DNA from: Nematostella vectensis
Taxonomy: Eukaryota > Cnidaria > Anthozoa > Actiniaria > Edwardsiidae
Assembly (NCBI RefSeq): GCF_932526225.1
Contig: NC_064035.1
Coordinates: 17,659,969-17,723,968 of the forward strand
DNA length: 64,000 bases
Direction: 5' to 3'
In this document: positions 22,988-35,015 of the stretch, one piece after another
Numbering within the stretch: the stretch's first letter is position 1
Layout of the letters: each line of letters begins with the position of its first letter
Notes under the pieces: generated by a model
The model's input: the letters and a program-made list of their open reading frames with translations, nothing else
Databases searched by the model: none
What the model was told of the DNA's origin: nothing
Made by a program: the position numbers and the translations under genes

Positions 22988-23926
22988 AGTAAGGGTCAGT
23001 ACAAGGGGAGCATGTTGGGTAAAAAAATCGGCAAGCAAAAGGAAAACATTGACTGACGCTCGTTACTATATGTGCTAAAATACCATGCTACGGGGAAGAG
23101 AGCGAGAAAGCATGGAGTCATGTTATTTTTGAAAATTGTTTTATTTTTCTCTTCATTCACTGCTCAATACTGTTGAGCAGCTCAACAGTAGCTTTGCAAT
23201 AAATAGATTTACATATAGCATATCATATCATATATCGACCCGGGATGCTCGGGAAGTTCTCTTTTCTCTTAAATATCACACTGATGCTTTTTGAAAATAC
23301 TGAGCATATCATTATTTGTGAAAAATATTTCATACAAAATTTCAGTCTATCAGTTTTTCTATAACAACTAGCGAACGACGTAAAAGGAAACTGCGAAAAA
23401 AAGACACTCACGTCACGTGTACAGAAGCTAAGTTTAGCTAACTTTAACATCAAAATCTCTTTCATTCAAGGCAGAATTACTCCGAAAAGAATCGTCGCAG
23501 AATTTAGCCGATAATCACTATACATGGTGGTTTTTATAAAGACAAGTACGTCTACGATAGAAAAATATGAAAAATAGAAATTTAAATATATAAATAAATA
23601 CAAGAAATGGGAGAGGAGGAATGGAGGAATTGTCGGAGTCGTGCAATTCAAAGCACATATAAACACTTGCAGGGGATGTTTAGACACGGTAAACTGCATG
23701 TCCGAGTCTTTGTGAATGTTCCTCCATACTGAGTACCTGGCCATAAGTCCACAGGACTGTAAGACCATTAACAGTCGTAACAAGCACGGCCAGTTGCTAT
23801 GGTTATACCATAGATACCATAGTGAAACCTGTCCAATATGTGGCGATACTGCAACAAAACCAAAACGCGCAACAAACTCTCTATTTACATGCTCTCGCGA
23901 ATTCGAAAAATATCCTACGTACTCTC
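22621..23926. other. Intergenic between the two F-box genes
   Basis: Presumed promoter of the F-box/LRR gene (near 22621) and 3' UTR of the longer F-box gene (near 23926). Contains a 34-base G run. Open frames here (80 and 105 codons, minus) have no recognisable content. Confidence 0.45.
22953..22986. repeat. Run of 34 G
   Basis: An uninterrupted G run after gtgtgtgtttgt. On this strand it can form G-quadruplexes, and its length is likely unstable or poorly assembled. Confidence 0.95.
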
Positions 23927-26900
23927 TCAGTCTAGTATAACTACTTCCGCTCTTGGACTGAAGTCCGTAAAACTATCGAAACTGCTGCCGAAAAAGTTCA
24001 TAAAGCTTCTGTCCTCGAATTCACTCACGTAGACACAGTCCTCCTTCATTACATCTTGCTGGATGGACTCCTGGAGTTGACGCGATTTGCGCACCAAATT
24101 CTGCAGTTGAATCCCCGCCATGTCTGATAACTTCTTTCTGATCTTGTTAAAGTCAGAGCGTAGACCAGTTTCTAGAAATCTAAAGAAGAATGGTAGAAAT
24201 CATTAAAAACACGTTTTGACACGTTCTTTGTCTTTTCACGTTCCACAATCTCTATCATACAAAAGCGGACAGCCATTTAGGCTTTAAAAAAAGTCTCTTA
24301 AATGTTTATCTGCTTGAATATATTTTTGTATATATGTGTTCGGCTCCTTTGATGTGAATGCTTCTTTTACGGATCAGAGAAACTCTACTTAAATTTCTAA
24401 TTCAACACATCTAAATGACATGGTCGTTCCCATCAATAACGTAGCACTTAAAAGCGGTGAACACAAGCCACTTATGAATGCATTTCGAGAGCAAACTTGA
24501 GTCAGGTAAAGGCTTAGGAAGATTATCTTCTGGTTGGCCTGGGGCATTTAGCTCAAGCCGTCGCACGTTCCCTCTCTCAAGATAAGCCAAAATGCGAAAC
24601 ACACAAACTTCCAGAGTACCGCTATCGCATGGTAACCAAAATTGAGTCTTATCGAAGATGACGTGACAGCTAACACCACTAGAGGCTAAACTAGCCCACA
24701 AAAAGACCGGATAGAGTTTTTCGCTGAGAGATATTAGCCGCAAATAAAGATCTCGACATCAGTTTTACTATAATACAGTGCAAAAAAAAAAAAAAAAAAA
24801 ACCTTAGTAGTATATGCTAAACGAAATGGGTGGTTATGCGATAGCTATTGACACTACTTTAATAAGAAATATTAATAAGAAATAATCATCTAAGAGCAAA
24901 ACAATAGTGACAGTGGTTAATATTTTAAAAGAACATTAAGCGTATTCCAAAAACATGACTCATCAGGTTTGTGAATTGTTTTGGGTACTTATCAGAAATC
25001 TATCTCTTATGAATAAGTAGTTTGGTTACCCTGGTTCCAGAGCCTCGAACGTCTCTCTATTTAGTGGCTCGCTAGTGGCGAGCTGGCCACAAAATGGAGA
25101 GACGTTCGAGGCTCTGGAACCAGGGTATAGTTTGGTTCGCTTGCGGCTGATTAAAACGTTTGAAGGAAATATGTATGTAGAAATAACAGAAAGTCAGTAC
25201 CGGTTGCAAATGTCAGTATATTCGAAGACGCTGGCTGCAGCTTGCGTGACACTATTTTTTTTTGCTTGTACAGCGAACGTTTAAATAATTATAATTTTGG
25301 AAAACAGATTCTCCGTGCCTCATTCTATGCTTTAGCGATATTCAATAGGTTGAATTCCACAGACATTTTAAGCGGATTATAATGCGGCACTAAAACAATC
25401 GTCAGCCTGGTCGTGCGCAGAGTTGTAAAGGCATATGAAGCAGCTTACCTCTGTACCAGGGACTGTATGCAGCCTGTGTTGTAGTGAGGGGTGGGGAGGT
25501 CTGCAGAAGATATACAGGCCGGGCGTAGGGGCCGTACGACGTAGTCACCCAGTAAGGGATGCATCCAGCCATTTTCTTTGAACCAAGCCACAACAATCTC
25601 CTTGCGCTCAAAGTACAATTTAAGCTTGGTGAAACTCTCTAGATTCCCATTTTCTAGGAAATCCCTGGAAAAGAAAAGTTTCCGTATAAGAAATCGCGGC
25701 ATTCAACAAGGCTAGGCCATTTTAAAACCACGCTTTTTTCCTGTTTTAAAAGAGATGAGATAGAATCATGCATTAGTAACGCAGTTATGGTTAAGGGGAG
25801 TGAGTCATTGCGATAATGGACCCCTCCTTGGTCATAATGGATGGTCTTCTCGGGGTTCCCCTGGAGTATTGGTACTGAGTTTGCTAGGATGCAGAGATTA
25901 ACGGCTGTCAGTATCAGCGACGTCGTGATTTGGTCGGTTGACGTAACACTATTATTTTGAAGGATTGCTTCATCAGCAGCGCATAATGGTTGCTCAAAGG
26001 CGAGCCCTTAAATTGCTGCAGAACAATATTTTAGAGTAGGAACAATAGCACTGGATCTAGGCTACGATAAGAAGGCTATAACGGCCCTTGACATGAAGGC
26101 TATAACGGCCCTTGACATGATAAATGGCGAAAAATTTAACAACAAAAAACGCTTTTGTATTCCGTTCTTCCATAACGTGCGCTCAAAGTGAATAATGAAA
26201 AGTCAAACGATGCATAAACACCTTAGTCATGCAATGAAAGGGTAAAGATGTTAGGCCTGGTTGCATGAAGAAACGATGCAATCTGTGAGGAAATGTTAGG
26301 AGAGAAGTCGAACCCAAGACATCAAATAAGTCGCAATATCGTTAATTTATCTGTTGTCAGCATAGCAAGGAATTGGAAACTATGTTAAGGGCATAAACAA
26401 TCTTAAAAATTACTTACTTGCAATATCTGTGCTCTCTCACCACAGCTGACGGCCTATGCTCCTTACGGTATGCAGTTTCTCTTCTGTTTTGCCAGAGCCA
26501 AACTTCGTGAAGTCTCTCAATATAAGGCTTTGCTTTACTAAGAAAGTCGTTAACAGTAAGCTCCACTTCTTCCGATAGAGGTGTTAGCTAAAACAACAAG
26601 ACAAACCAGTTATTCATCTGAAGATATATATTTTTCTTGCATATATTTTGGAACATTTGTATACTGTTAGGTTCCTACTTTAGCCCTAAAATATATCTGC
26701 TTTGTAACAGTATGCTTAACTGGTCTACCCCCTCCCCCTCCCAACAAACACACACTTTTTATTGGTTCTAATAAAAAGGGATAAATATCTAAGGATTCAG
26801 CGAAAATGAGTTAACAATATTTAGATAGAAACCTGATTATTACTCAGGGTTGTCTAATCAGAAGCTAAAACTAACCTCTGCTATCAACGGGAGCCCACGA

Positions 26901-29900
26901 AGGCTATTTTTGGGTTAAATAATGGGAAGGGCATCATCTAGACAGCAATCAGAAAAATGCTCAATTGAATGATGTTCAAAATGAACAGGCCATACCTCTC
27001 TGTTGACATATTTGAGACAATGACGATAATCTTGAGCTACCATTTCTCCTTGTCGTGGTGGCCATAACTTCACACTTTTTGCATCTAACCAGTTCTTAAA
27101 GTAGCCACAGAATTCAGCATAGGCTTTAACAGTCCTAAAACCACCCTTTAACCTTCCATCAATGTACTTGGTCGTAATCTGAGGGCAAAAAATAAGAAAA
27201 AATTATTCATTTTTTTCAACCCTTATAAACAAATATAATATCATAAAAAAGCCTAGATGTTATTTTGAATGTAGGAACAGTTAAAGTCAAAATAGAACAC
27301 AGTGTTAAAGTCAAGAAACAACATTATGTACACATTTAATGCTGCTGCAGCTATCACCAGATATTCTCACTGAAGTTATTTCTTAGTCACTGAAGCTGAG
27401 TGGCCAAAAGATGTTATTTTCTGTATCAAATCTTACTATAACAAGACCTGGCAACTGCAATTAAACAAAAGTAGAAATCTACCCCCTTGAATGTCATAGT
27501 CTCCATTGATATCTGCATTAGTAAAAATTGCAAAAATCCAGTAAATGTTTGCTTTCCGGCACAGGATTGGCTGTAGCACGAAGATAGCAACATTTGAACA
27601 CAATTGTACACAATTGATTTGTACACAATCCTACATATACTGATGCACCAGAGCTGAAAGTCACCATCAATTATCCATCACTCACAAGTATATAAATGAG
27701 TGATCGACACAGCATGAGAGGGACCACATAGGAGAGCAGGATCTCTGCTAGGAAACCATGTTGCCATATATGTACATTCACAGCAGGGTCTTCTTAACAA
27801 GCATAATATATGATCTTTAAGATGAAGTGTTAACACATGCTCCCTCGCTCTGCCCATAACAATAAGTACAAAACTAAACACTCAAATATAAATGAGCATA
27901 CCTGGTGTAGCATATAGTTGTGTGTTGTTGGTCGCATGTGTTCCGTTAGAGCTTTCAGAGCTTTGTGATTGCCCATTTCTCTGTCTTCTAAATACTGGTA
28001 CCACTTTTGCTGCCGAGATGAGTGTAGAGAAAGTTGATAATGTTCCTCTAGGGCCTGCCGATTCCGCAGGCATCGCTTTAGCACATAGTTCTGCATTGGT
28101 ACAATACCACCATGTTTTTTAACAAATATTTTGTACAAAGAACTCCATTCATAATAGCTAGATGGGTAATCAGCTTCTTGGTTATCATCTCTATCTGCAG
28201 AGTAAGAAAACATATATAAAATTAGTGGAACAGGCAAATCATGGAACAAAGAAGACAAGAAATTAGTCACCATTGTAAACAATACTATTGACATGCTTAT
28301 ATCTACACAACTGTCCAATAGCTGCTAAGACAGTCTGACAACGTTAGGACAAGTATCAGGATGAACTTGTGTTAGGATGTCTCAGTGCTGACAAAGTTTT
28401 TAAAGGCACAATGGGGAACTCAGGAAGCATATAAAATATGAATAATTTCTTGAAAATAAGCTTGCTGTTTAAAAAGGTGTCACAAGTGCTGGTTCACATC
28501 GCAAAAGACAAAATATATATTATATTTACCTTGCTGGGTCTCCTCGTAATGAGATTCTAGACATTCATCTGTCAGCCCCCATATAGACTTTGCCTGGCTT
28601 GGGGTCAAATGGCTAACACTGTGTGACGGAGGCTCTGAATTTAGCAGATACCACACTATTACAGAAGTCTTGAGCTGACTGACAGGTCGGAAAAAATTAT
28701 GGTCATTCTTGAGAACTTCAGCTTTGTAGAACATTTCATACAGATAAATATATGAGTATTCTGGCCATCTGGTCACTAGATCAAAGTCAGCCTATGGAAG
28801 AAGAAAAAACATAAACAATTTGTTAAGTCTACTGAGTATGCCTATAATACAAAGAGCCCTTGTCCTTCATCTCAAACTAATTACTATGGACATTTCTTGA
28901 TTAATAATAATTAATTCCATTATGAGGGAATCTAGATGAAAAAAGCCCCTTGTACTAGCATTTACAGGGATTTGAGGGTCATTTTGCTTCTAGCAGCATT
29001 AATCATGAAGATTCTATATGACTAAGCCCATCATTTATGAGGAAAACAAAAGAGAGACATGAACATTTGATTAGTTGTAAAAGGAAATATCCCATGGGGT
29101 ATGTATGAATAGATAGCTGTGACATTTAAATGCGTATCTATAGAGAATCTGCATTCTGATCATAGCAACTGAGAACTCAAAGATAAGTTTTCAATGCATA
29201 CTATATGAAAACAATTTGGAGGATTAGCGGAGTAACAGCAAAAGACACTAGGTGAGCCGTCTAATCTACATGTTCAACTCAATTTCAATAAAAAATGGCA
29301 TCCTTCGAAACAGGACTGCTCCTCTGCTTTCATTAGCTGAAAAAGGTTTCTTTCTGATCACACTTCCTTGCATTAAAATTACACACACACAAAAGTTAAT
29401 TTTAAAGGAATAATAGATAACACGAAAGCCGAGTTTTGAGAAAAAACCTGGTAGCCATCTGATGGACTAAACATTAGCTAAAAGAGGTTTTAAATTTCAA
29501 CGTCTAACCAAAAGTTCTTTAAATATAAGCCACAAACTCGCACAGCCCTTCTCAATTCTGCTAACGATAATTAAGTAGATATATTCTCTACAAAAGCAGC
29601 TTTGTTCACCAGCTGCAAGACTATCTATTCAGTCGTTAGTAAGGCGAACTAAAACGTTGAAAGCAACCTACTCGTGTTTTCTATTGAAGTCATATCGTGA
29701 CCAAGTAGAAAAACATATCCAAACGCTTGAATATCTGGAACAGTCCCAACAACACTGAAGCTGGTGTGGATTCCGAACAAAAAGTTGCATTTGCATGTAA
29801 TATAATAAAGCCCTATCAGCAAACGAATTTACAAGGCCCAAAGGCATTGGATAAAAGTTGTCAATACACGGGAATTATTGATTTCCTTTCACTCGCAAAG

Positions 29901-31038
29901 TGGTTTGGAGAGTGGGGAGGGGGGAACACGTTTGGAACAGCTGTAGCCGCCCTGCGAACTGACAATAAAACCATCAACATTTACACGATAAAATCGTTTC
30001 AATTTCCCCCACAAATGGACTAGATTTCCTTATTCATATTATATTTTCAAAAAACTCGCACTAGGCCGAACACGAATTTGCCCTGTAGAGCCCAGCGAAA
30101 ATGCTATTCCCTTTTCTGTATCGACAAACATGTAAAAACTTGCAACAACTTCCAAGAGCAGGAGGAAAAAAATCGTGCCAGTGGAAATAATAAAAGGATA
30201 TCCATTTATATTCCATATTTTCATCGATCCATAATCTAAAGTTCGTTTGTGCGAAATATAAAGCGGTGTCAGTCGTTCAGCCAGACCCTATCTGGGTCTC
30301 CCCTCTATACAGACCGTGCTAAAACTTCGGTATATCTCCTGCTTTCATAGAACTGAATCGCGGGACTTATCGTCTAACAAATATGCAAAAAGGTCGAAAT
30401 TCGAGAGTTATTTACACAAAAGCCCAAAGCCCCTAGAATCATCTAAAGACGAAGCTCCTATTTCTTGGCGGCTTAAAGATGTGACTTGAATACAAAAATA
30501 AAAGCGCTCTAGTTCTCGGGATCCATGAATGGCTTTGAGAGTGCGAGTCGTGTACTACCGCTCATCCGAAAGCGAGGAAATACTGGAGAGAAGAAAATAA
30601 ATTTCACTCCTTTGGCGTTGGAAATAAAAGGACTCTGCGAATTGCCCATTAACTATGTCGGGTTTGGCTCAAACCTGCGGGTAGGGGAACAGAAACACAT
30701 GGTACAATCGGTCCATCGGAAACGCCGTGCTCGAGCACTTTCGTGCTCAAAAATCATTGCGTTCAGCGAAGATATCTCTTGCTATCTAAAATCCTTCCTT
30801 CTCTTGGCACATGAGCGACTGAATATAGCGAAAGCTACCTTTGAATTACTTGATAAACATTACTTACTTTACACCGATGACGCCATATTAGATCGGAGAG
30901 ACAGAGCCGATGGAACAACCTACAAGTTTTGCTCAGAGTTATAAGAGTCTTGAAGTCCAGATATTCCAGTATAACAACCAGAACTTCTTCGCTTAAATGA
31001 GTAAGCAATGATGGCGGTAGGATAATTCTACAAGACAT
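23927..31038 (-). CDS. F-box protein of about 515 aa, family beyond F-box not recognised
   Basis: Seven exons join in phase: 31038-30868, 28791-28530, 28194-27902, 27178-26996, 26587-26418, 25664-25449 and 24179-23927 (stop TGA). The first exon codes an F-box (HLSEEVLVVILEYLDFKTLI, then CRLFHRLCLSDLIWRHRCK), so a SKP1-cullin adaptor role is inferred. The other 458 residues are rich in aromatic and charged helices (RWPEYSYIYLYEMFY, YYEWSSLYKIFVKKHG, FCGYFKNWLDAKSVKLWPP) and match no domain I know. The C-terminus is acidic and Ser/Phe-rich. Splice sites are consensus (gtaagt, gtaaat, gtatgc) except the weaker end of the 2-kb first intron. An in-frame ATG at 31176 would add 46 residues. A 110-codon frame at 24411-24743 lies in the last intron and might be an alternative 3' exon. 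A tiny alternative first exon (29474-29448) also fits exon 2 in phase. Confidence 0.78.
25027..25127. mobile_element. TACCCTGG-family palindromic MITE, intact, 9-bp target duplication
   Basis: 101 bp with perfect 31-bp inverted ends (taccctggttccagagcctc onwards) and a 39-bp loop that is itself partly palindromic. Flanked exactly by tagtttggt on both sides (25018-25026 and 25128-25136). Nine-base duplications are typical of Mutator-like and some Merlin elements. It lies in the last intron of the 515-aa F-box gene. Confidence 0.9.
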
Positions 31039-31075
31039 TTCTTCGGGCTGAAATATCCGTGTGTTAGGAGATAAT

Positions 31076-31777
31076 CTATGTAGTGGAGGCACACAGAACG
31101 GCGAAAAAGTTCGTCCATTTGTATATCCACAAGCAAATTTCTTCGATTTTGGGGAGCTTATATGCTGGTCCAACATAATTCTTTGTGATCTGGCCTGAAT
31201 AACAGTTCTCTTCTGGGGCCAAATCCTTTACATAAATAGAAAACGATAACTCAACCTCCCTTCCTAATGACTCAATATCTCTAAGGCTAAAACCGACCTT
31301 TGTTGTTTTTATATTCTTTTGACACGTGCATTTCCCGTAGCAATGCGCATGTGCAGCCGGTGCGCTGACATGAAAGCGACCAATCAGAGCGTGCGGCGCG
31401 TGTTTGGAATACTTTGTCTGTTGAACTGGTTGTACTAATATAACATAATTACCACAGCTCGCACACACGGAACACAAATCATTCCACGGAGAGCTCTTAG
31501 CCAGCTCAAAGCCATCAGTCTTAAAAGACAGCTTAGTCATTGGAAAAGACGCGGCAGCATATCGATTCGGTCCACTAAATATAATCTCCAGAAGAACTGT
31601 TCTAGAATTGCCTAGAGGACGAAACCCAGCCACAATGTCAGAATGAGAAACATAATCCTTTATTGAATTTTCTGAAGTTTCCACTTCGCTGACTTGATCA
31701 GCCCGATGGCTAGGAGCAAAGCTAATGTAGACAAAAGTAGATAGGCTCTTTGGTTCAAACGCTCCGAGTATTTTCTT
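31076..31777 (-). CDS. Open frame of about 234 codons, probable exon of an unknown gene
   Basis: The frame is open from a TGA at 31780 to a stop at 31076, with no early ATG, so it is likely an internal or last exon. Acceptor-like sequence (ctacattag) occurs near 31727. It has two cysteine groups (CSVCASCGNY and HCYGKCTCQKN) and a beta-rich stretch (REVELSFSIYVKDLAPEE). It runs into the 5' side of the F-box gene on the same strand and ends 38 bases before that gene's proposed ATG. It overlaps the longer F-box frame by about 100 bases in another frame. It could belong to the same transcript or to a gene further up. I do not recognise the protein. Confidence 0.35.
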   Translation of the reverse strand, partial: KKILGAFEPKSLSTFVYISFAPSHRADQVSEVETSENSIKDYVSHSDIVAGFRPLGNSRTVLLEIIFSGPNRYAAASFPMTKLSFKTDGFELAKSSPWNDLCSVCASCGNYVILVQPVQQTKYSKHAPHALIGRFHVSAPAAHAHCYGKCTCQKNIKTTKVGFSLRDIESLGREVELSFSIYVKDLAPEENCYSGQITKNYVGPAYKLPKIEEICLWIYKWTNFFAVLCASTT

Positions 31778-34165
31778 TCAAACCGGAGCCGTGTACTACA
31801 GGCGGTGCGTGACGGACTGTTTCCAAAGAATCAACATCCTACTCCTAACGCTAGATCGTGTCACGAACCGATTTGAACTCGCAAATTTTTCTTGTATGAG
31901 TGGACTTCCTGTGAATAGAGAGAACACGTCTGTAACGGAAACAGTTCACCAACGCCCGCCCGGCTTTCGCTTTGCTATAGATACTGACAAAGTGCGCTTT
32001 GTTTTCTTTTGCAAACAAGCCTAGCGTCAGTGTTCTTATGGCTTTAGCTCGAATTTAATCAGCCCTTGAGTGCCCCCAGTATCGATAAATTTAAAACAGA
32101 ATAAAAACCACATGGAGAAAGAGTGAAAGAGCCTTTTGCGGATTTAATGCACTACTGTAATACCATAATGTCGGCATCGATGTAAAAGCCTTTGCAATAT
32201 ACTAGTAGATTTGAATTCTCTACGAAGATATTTTAGCACCAAGGACACAATTCGATAATTAGGGAACGGAAAGGTAAATATTGAAATTACTGTCGAATTT
32301 TAAAATGCGTCAGTGCAAAGGGTCCAATCACCGGAACGAGTGAGTGTCTTTAGGAGAAAGGGCTTTGTTCGCTATATTAGAAGAACTGAAATGTTAATTA
32401 CTTTTCAGAGTTCTATTAGCGGACAACCAACGAATATATACCCATGGGAGACTTTACGGGAGGGTAATTTGTTCAGTGCTAGTTCTTCCAAACAAAACCG
32501 CACAATCGCAATACCCGCTAAATACCGATCACGTGGTCACCCCCTTTCTATAAAAAACCCAGCTGCCTGTAATCTTCTTTGGACCTTTGTTGGCTCGACT
32601 GGTATCTCGCAAAATAATTAGAAAAATGAATCGTAAATCACCTCTGTGTTGGCTTACGAACAAAGACAAGTTGATGACAAATTCTGTTTAGTCATATATT
32701 TTGATCTGTTCCTAGTAGCTTAGTAATGAGAAAATTGCGATTCTTTTTTCGGCACAGACACGTCTATCTTTTTGCGAACGTGACCAGATCATCACGAAAT
32801 CTCGAAAAGCTCAGTTTTAATAATTACTTTCACTGCTATCGAATGGCAGAGCATGATGGCACTCTTTTTTTTATAAGAACCTTTTTTAAGAGAACGTCTA
32901 GCCTGAGATTTCACCAAATTTTAAGCATGCTAAGATCATGCCGAGGTTCAGATAGCAAAAAAAAATTCTTTTTTAGTCCTGATGCGCTAAAATACAGAAT
33001 AAAATTGTGCTCATAGTAACAATCTTATTATTGCGTAGTGTAATTCTCTTACTAACAGTTTATTGGGCATTTATATTCTTATGTACGCTAAAATTTATGA
33101 ACATCGTTAAGAACGTATTCAGCCTTTAAATGTCCAAAAAATAATAACGGCCCAGCCTCAACTGACAGACGTTCTTATAAAAAAAGAGTGTATCTAATCT
33201 GCTACAAATGCGCCCATTAGTACGAAGGAGCTTCATAAGTTAATGCGCAGCTGAAGGATTTGAACGGCTACTTTTTGGCTGTCCTTCGTAGAGCTGATAG
33301 TCATAAAAATGCCCGATTCAAATTACAATAGACAAAGCTTTCGCTTTCGCACAGGTACACGTCTACATAAGCAATTTCCACTTGCTAGCCATTAATAAGG
33401 AGATGACAGCCACAGGTTTTTTTAGGCATCGTCCACGTTTTACCGAGTCACATAAGTTTGCACAATACATTCGACTTTTACTGCGATACCGTATTTGACC
33501 GATGTGCTTTTGGCGTGTTAAACATAAAACTGACAAAATAAAACTGGCATATTGTCACCTTCGATTTAAATATTTCCCTAACGCAAATTTAGTTTGGGTT
33601 CCCTGTGTGTAAACCTACTAAATGGGGGGATATGTATCACACACACATTCCACTTCGGATGGTCACTGCATGCATATAACTACGAAAGTGCAAGAAAATG
33701 TTATTTTCTTGCAAGTGCAAAACACTCCGTCGCAACCCTTTCAATTCTACGAAGATGATATTTTCACCGTGAGAAGCATTGGTAAGTGCTAAACGTGCTT
33801 TTAATATTTTTTGTTCCCACGGACCAATGTGCCGGTGGTGAAGGGAGTTGTATGGTGAGACCACATGTATAAAGTGTGGTTTCGATAAAACACAGCAGGT
33901 TTCACATTGTACATTGAGAAGGTGTGGTCTACCTGTGCTGTGTAAACGTTTGGAATTTGCGGTGATTCTATCAGTCAAAAACGGCCTACACTTACCTCAA
34001 AACAACCAAAATGGGAGCACTGATCTAGAAGAATAGATTAGGGTGCGCATTTATTGTTGTTATATATAGTTACTAGAAGTATTTTGAGGTGAACAAGGCA
34101 ATATCTTCTTGACTTGAATTGTATTTTTTTTCTGCGCTTTCTGGCGTTCGTTTGGATCCCGGCAG

Positions 34166-34336
34166 CGTTAGTTAGGCTGGTCGAATACGATTGCAGCTAA
34201 TTTGACCGTACGATCGCAACTACCGCATTCCGATCGCAAAGTGGTTACCCATTATCGCACTTGATCGCAGGGTTAGTTTCCTTAAAAATCGCACACGATC
34301 GCCGGCGGTAGAATGCGATCTTATGGAAACCGGCCT
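34166..34336. mobile_element. Possible small MITE with repeated gatcgca words
   Basis: Begins aggctggtcgaatacgattg and ends cgatcttatggaaaccggcc, roughly inverted. Between them are about six copies of gatcgca/tgcgat in both orientations. No clear target duplication. Confidence 0.4.
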
Positions 34337-34941
34337 TTTTAATGTTACTTTTACTTCCGGTACATGAGTAAAACGGAAGTTAACTCCCTCCAGGTCCGCG
34401 TTTAAGAAGTCATGGAATGCGCCCTTTCTCTCTCACCCAGTCATAATAAACTTGCCTCTAGGGAGGACATGACCATAACCCTGCTAAGCCCGAGAGGGTC
34501 AATAAACAAAGATAAAATCTAAACCCATATCGCTACACATACAGTAGAGGTATTTGGTACGATCACACGTACTACATGGGGTTTCTCGTGCTTACAATTC
34601 CATCTATTCAATGGCACTTGTCGCAAAGACGCTCCGGCAAATTCATCTTAACACCTATAACTATCGAACTGATCAATGCGATCACCAATCGCCAACTGCA
34701 CTCTATCTTATCTGCTTATTTCTGCTATTTCTCCTATTCTGCACCAGAACACGTATTTGAACGAAATTCATGCCCGTTTTGTTGCAGCATGTCCATCACT
34801 CTAAATCCACTACCCACAAATAAACGTTATATTTTATATTATAGTTTCGAGTATAACCTATTTTTCTAGTAAAAGCCAAGGTCGCCGCGCTTTAGACGTG
34901 ACGGAAAAAGGCGAGACGTGACAATGCTGGTTCGCCAGGGT

Positions 34942-35015
34942 CACGTGCGTCGGCTGGGTCAATGACGTCACAATGTCAATACTGAAGCGACTCTTCTGTT
35001 GCGGATATGACGTCA
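34942..35015. promoter_or_regulatory. E-box and two CRE (TGACGTCA) palindromes
   Basis: CACGTG at 34942-34947 and TGACGTCA at 34963-34970 and 35008-35015, in a GC-richer island (34880-35040) within A/T-rich DNA. These are exact CREB/ATF and bHLH sites. No exon was found next to them. Confidence 0.35.

Noticed and set aside
24411..24743. 110-codon minus frame as a constitutive exon of the 515-aa F-box gene
   Set aside because: The flanking exons join in phase without it and it ends in a stop; kept only as a possible alternative 3' exon.
30039..30224. 61-codon minus frame with a membrane-like segment, as first exon of the F-box gene
   Set aside because: No donor in phase with the next exon; the F-box exon at 31038-30868 joins perfectly.
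30525..30944. 139-codon plus frame opposite the F-box exon
   Set aside because: It overlaps the supported F-box exon antisense and shows no known motif.
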